Positions 12,966 through 15,063 of a stretch of DNA of 15,063 nt are shown piece after piece. The position numbers were made by a program, and so were the translations under genes. Origin of the DNA: Verrucomicrobia subdivision 3 bacterium UBA7542. GTDB taxonomy: Bacteria > Verrucomicrobiota > Verrucomicrobiia > Limisphaerales > UBA11358. The notes under the pieces are model-generated. The model was not told the origin of the DNA. It did no database searches and worked only from the letters and a program-made list of their open reading frames with translations. The stretch covers positions 1 to 15,063 of the forward strand of contig DLMG01000316.1 of the NCBI GenBank assembly GCA_002479245.1. The letters are read 5' to 3'. Position 1 is the stretch's first letter. The number at the start of each line of letters is the position of its first letter.

Positions 12966-14843
12966 ATGAATATTCATTTATGCCATCAAGGCCGGCAACT
13001 CGGTGAGTTCTCGAAGGACCAAGTCGAAGCAATGCTAAAAGCCGGTGTTATTACTGATAGCACGCTGGCGTGGACTACCGGTCTGGTAGAGTGGAAGGGC
13101 TTAAGGGAGATTCTCGGCCCGGTCACGCCACCTCCTGTTCCACCTGCGATCACAACCGATCACGACTCCCACTCGGCCTCCAATGGGCCAAGTTCATCTA
13201 TGCCGGAAAAGGTGGCATTTCATAGATACCCGCCTCCGATAATGGAAAACGTTGCTGTCGGAATAGTGCTCGACGAAGCTCCCGAGATTCAGGCTGGCGA
13301 CGCAGAGGTGCTCCGGCCTGTGCTTCAGAAGATGCGGACGATCTCCGCAAATTCGGCAGAATATACAGAATGCGTTCCTCAACTCATGGATATTGGTGAC
13401 CACCTGCCCGAAGCAACAGGAGAATTCGGGACCAGTTCAAACAACCCGATTCCGGTAAACGGCCCTGCCGGTCTGTTTGTGTATCTGAATACCCTCCGCT
13501 CAGACCGAGGGCGACCGTTCGCTCAGGGATACCAAGGAACTGTCGTAAACCAACTCAACAACAGAATTGTCGATGCTTTTTTTCTGCAAGAACTGACCGA
13601 TCAAAGCCCAAGAGAATTTTTCCTGTTCTTTTACCTTTACTCGACGCGTCGCTCTCGAAAGCTCCCTGCCTTCTGTTATCGAGTTCCCATGGAACCGGGA
13701 GTCCCGGATTCCTCCTGGCAGTTGGGCTACAAGCAGCCTTTCATGCTCAAGCTTGCGGCAATCATACCGCTGCTTGGTGTCGGAAACGCAACCTATGGAG
13801 CTGCTGGCGTGTTGCGGAGGGAAGACGGGAGATGGATTTCGTTCATCAATGCCGACCCGATGATCAGCAAAAAAACGAAATGGGGGTTCCGGGTGGGATT
13901 CGACAACCTGCACGCCATAGCTCTTATCACGGAATGGGCGAAAAACTATCGCGACGGAACACACGTATTGAAAGACGAGGGTCGCCTCCGAAAACTCTCA
14001 GCCGACGACGCCGAAAATTATTGGGCGCTAACTTTCGGAAGAGATGGTGAAATAAAACATATGGGGAGCGGTTCAACACCAGAAGACCCGATCGTCCTGT
14101 GGCCCATGAATAATGTCGCGGCTGCCGTAATTGAGCGCGGACTTTTGGAAGCAATCTTTGGAAAGGAAAAAATAGATTGGATTGGAGAAGAACGCAAATA
14201 TCCCGGTGATTCGATTTTGGAATACCACATCCGCCTTAAAAGCGGCGACAAGAGGGCCGTTTATTTCGACCTTTCGCGGCTGAACGAGAAAGTCGATAAT
14301 GCCATCAATCGAAAGTCAAACCCGATTGTCGAAAAAGCGTTGGGCGCCTTACCGAATTCTGTAGCACCAAAAAACGAAGGTTGCCCAATGTATCTAGTCG
14401 GTTCAGAAATGTGGGCACGCGTTCTGGCGCCCGGCAAACTAGATACCTCCCAGACTTCCTCGGCACAACAACCTTTGATGACACGGGAGCAGTGGCAAAG
14501 ACGAGTTCGGGAAGCTGAAATTGCTGTGGAGGCTTTGGAAAAACAACACGGACATAATCTTCCCGAGTGGAGGGAAAATTTACGTTTAATGAAGTTAAAT
14601 CCGCCGAAGGAATTTGCTCCGTCCGTGCGGCTTTCGTTCAAGCTGCGTGTAGCAATGTGGTTTTTCCCGGCGACACAGGAGGCGTTGGATCGTGTTATCA
14701 TTAATGATTGGAAGGCTGGCAATCCGCCTCAACTCCCTCCCGCGTGCGTATCGAGTCAAACATCTCAGGATTCAATGCTCAATTTTTGCGCGAAGCCACC
14801 TGTGCTTGGCAGTGGACCAGCCAGCCCAGCTAGAACAATTTAG
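12966..14843 (+). CDS. Large GYF_2-domain protein of unknown function
   Basis: This 625-residue protein has no signal peptide or clear membrane span. Residues 1-50 form a GYF_2 (DUF4339) domain: HLCHQGRQLGEFSKDQVEAM, then the W-T-x-G-x-x-E-W pattern, a module that binds proline-rich peptides or acts as an adaptor. A Pro/Ser linker (about 51-80, PPPVPP) follows. Residues about 150-200 hold GEFGTSSNNPIPVNGPAGLF and VYLNTLR, a pattern I associate with other GYF_2 proteins of the phylum but cannot name. The middle (WGFRVGFDNLHAIALITEW and following) and the coiled REQWQRRVREAEIAVEALEK part are unassigned. The last 30 residues (SSQTSQDSMLNF onward) look low-complexity. Composition is AT-rich with codon use unlike the front of the window. 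It is nine bases after a 20-codon ORF and may be cotranscribed with the membrane protein. Start ATG 12966 has no Shine-Dalgarno. Confidence 0.75.
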   Translation: MNIHLCHQGRQLGEFSKDQVEAMLKAGVITDSTLAWTTGLVEWKGLREILGPVTPPPVPPAITTDHDSHSASNGPSSSMPEKVAFHRYPPPIMENVAVGIVLDEAPEIQAGDAEVLRPVLQKMRTISANSAEYTECVPQLMDIGDHLPEATGEFGTSSNNPIPVNGPAGLFVYLNTLRSDRGRPFAQGYQGTVVNQLNNRIVDAFFLQELTDQSPREFFLFFYLYSTRRSRKLPAFCYRVPMEPGVPDSSWQLGYKQPFMLKLAAIIPLLGVGNATYGAAGVLRREDGRWISFINADPMISKKTKWGFRVGFDNLHAIALITEWAKNYRDGTHVLKDEGRLRKLSADDAENYWALTFGRDGEIKHMGSGSTPEDPIVLWPMNNVAAAVIERGLLEAIFGKEKIDWIGEERKYPGDSILEYHIRLKSGDKRAVYFDLSRLNEKVDNAINRKSNPIVEKALGALPNSVAPKNEGCPMYLVGSEMWARVLAPGKLDTSQTSSAQQPLMTREQWQRRVREAEIAVEALEKQHGHNLPEWRENLRLMKLNPPKEFAPSVRLSFKLRVAMWFFPATQEALDRVIINDWKAGNPPQLPPACVSSQTSQDSMLNFCAKPPVLGSGPASPARTI

Positions 14844-15062
14844 CTAGCTGCGGAATTTTCGCGTGCGATAACCACGTCGCTGTCCGGCGCGGTGGATGCC
14901 CCGCGCTATTTTCAAATCAGCGTGCCGGTGCAGCCGGGCAATTCGGGCGGGGCGCTGGTGGATGAACGGGGCAACGTCATCGGCATCGTGTCGGCCAAGC
15001 TGAATGCGTCGGCGGCGCTGGCGGCAAGCGGGGTCCCGCAATGCGCATACGCGTCAACTTAA
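14844..15062 (+). pseudogene. 3' fragment of a trypsin-like (S1C/HtrA-type) serine protease
   Basis: Directly after the stop of the GYF_2 gene and in the same frame, from about 14862, the sequence reads ITTSLSGAVDAPRYFQISVP, then VQPGNSGGALVDERGNVIGI and VSAKLNASAALAASGV. This holds the catalytic serine (GNSGG) of S1C trypsin-like proteases. The His and Asp of the triad and the N-terminal barrel are absent, and no start codon precedes it. After SGV the frame runs through PQCAYAST to TAA at 15060-15062, whereas intact members go on with a P-x-x-V-N-Y-A-V-K segment. A shift of one frame gives I-R-V-N there, so a frameshift is likely. The GC-rich codon use differs sharply from the GYF_2 gene before it. 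The window ends here, so the true right end is not visible. Confidence 0.7.
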
Positions 15063-15063
15063 G

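Noticed and set aside
1..15063. CRISPR array or tandem repeat block
   Set aside because: I found no regularly spaced repeats on either strand.

Overview
The window looks like a piece of a Verrucomicrobiota chromosome or MAG contig, most likely the Limisphaerales/Pedosphaera side. This is inferred from recognised protein types (Tat-exported periplasmic oxidoreductases, a nine-heme cytochrome, a small lipoprotein with a YVWDG...YLGPGN core, a GYF_2-domain protein) and from weak Shine-Dalgarno signals. No rRNA or complete tRNA is present to confirm it.

Layout. (1) 1-2863, plus strand: the end of an RND-type efflux operon (membrane fusion protein, then a NodT/TolC outer-membrane lipoprotein coupled by an ATGA overlap), followed directly and in the same frame by an alpha/beta hydrolase that has lost a recognisable start codon. 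(2) 2951-4006: a Tat-exported aldo/keto reductase. (3) 4007-5383, minus strand: a decayed C39-like peptidase scrap, a DUF423 membrane protein missing its last helix, an HU-type DNA-binding protein with its own terminator, and a small secreted protein. (4) 5685-6524, plus strand: a small helix-turn-helix-like protein and a lipoprotein ending in a strong terminator. (5) 6525-7092: a non-genic patch with a 24-nt copy of the 3' end of a tRNA (best fit tRNA-Cys) and an imperfect palindrome, suggesting an integration boundary. (6) 7093-10436, minus strand: a compact three-gene operon encoding a Tat-signal subunit (gluconate 2-dehydrogenase subunit 3 family), a GMC flavoprotein and a membrane-anchored nonaheme cytochrome c. 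(7) 10824-12269, plus strand: a truncated HAD hydrolase and an intact L-lactate dehydrogenase. (8) 12279-15062: more AT-rich accessory DNA with a membrane protein bracketed by 13-bp inverted repeats, a 625-residue GYF_2 protein of unknown function, and the 3' fragment of a trypsin-like (HtrA-type) protease.

Functionally the most coherent unit is the redox operon. The cofactor-binding GMC subunit has no signal peptide and is probably co-exported with the Tat-signal subunit; electrons would then pass to the nonaheme cytochrome instead of the usual triheme subunit. The substrate cannot be read from sequence. The remaining pattern is of gene decay and mosaic joints: five partial or damaged genes lie in 15 kb, several next to repeats or att-like DNA.
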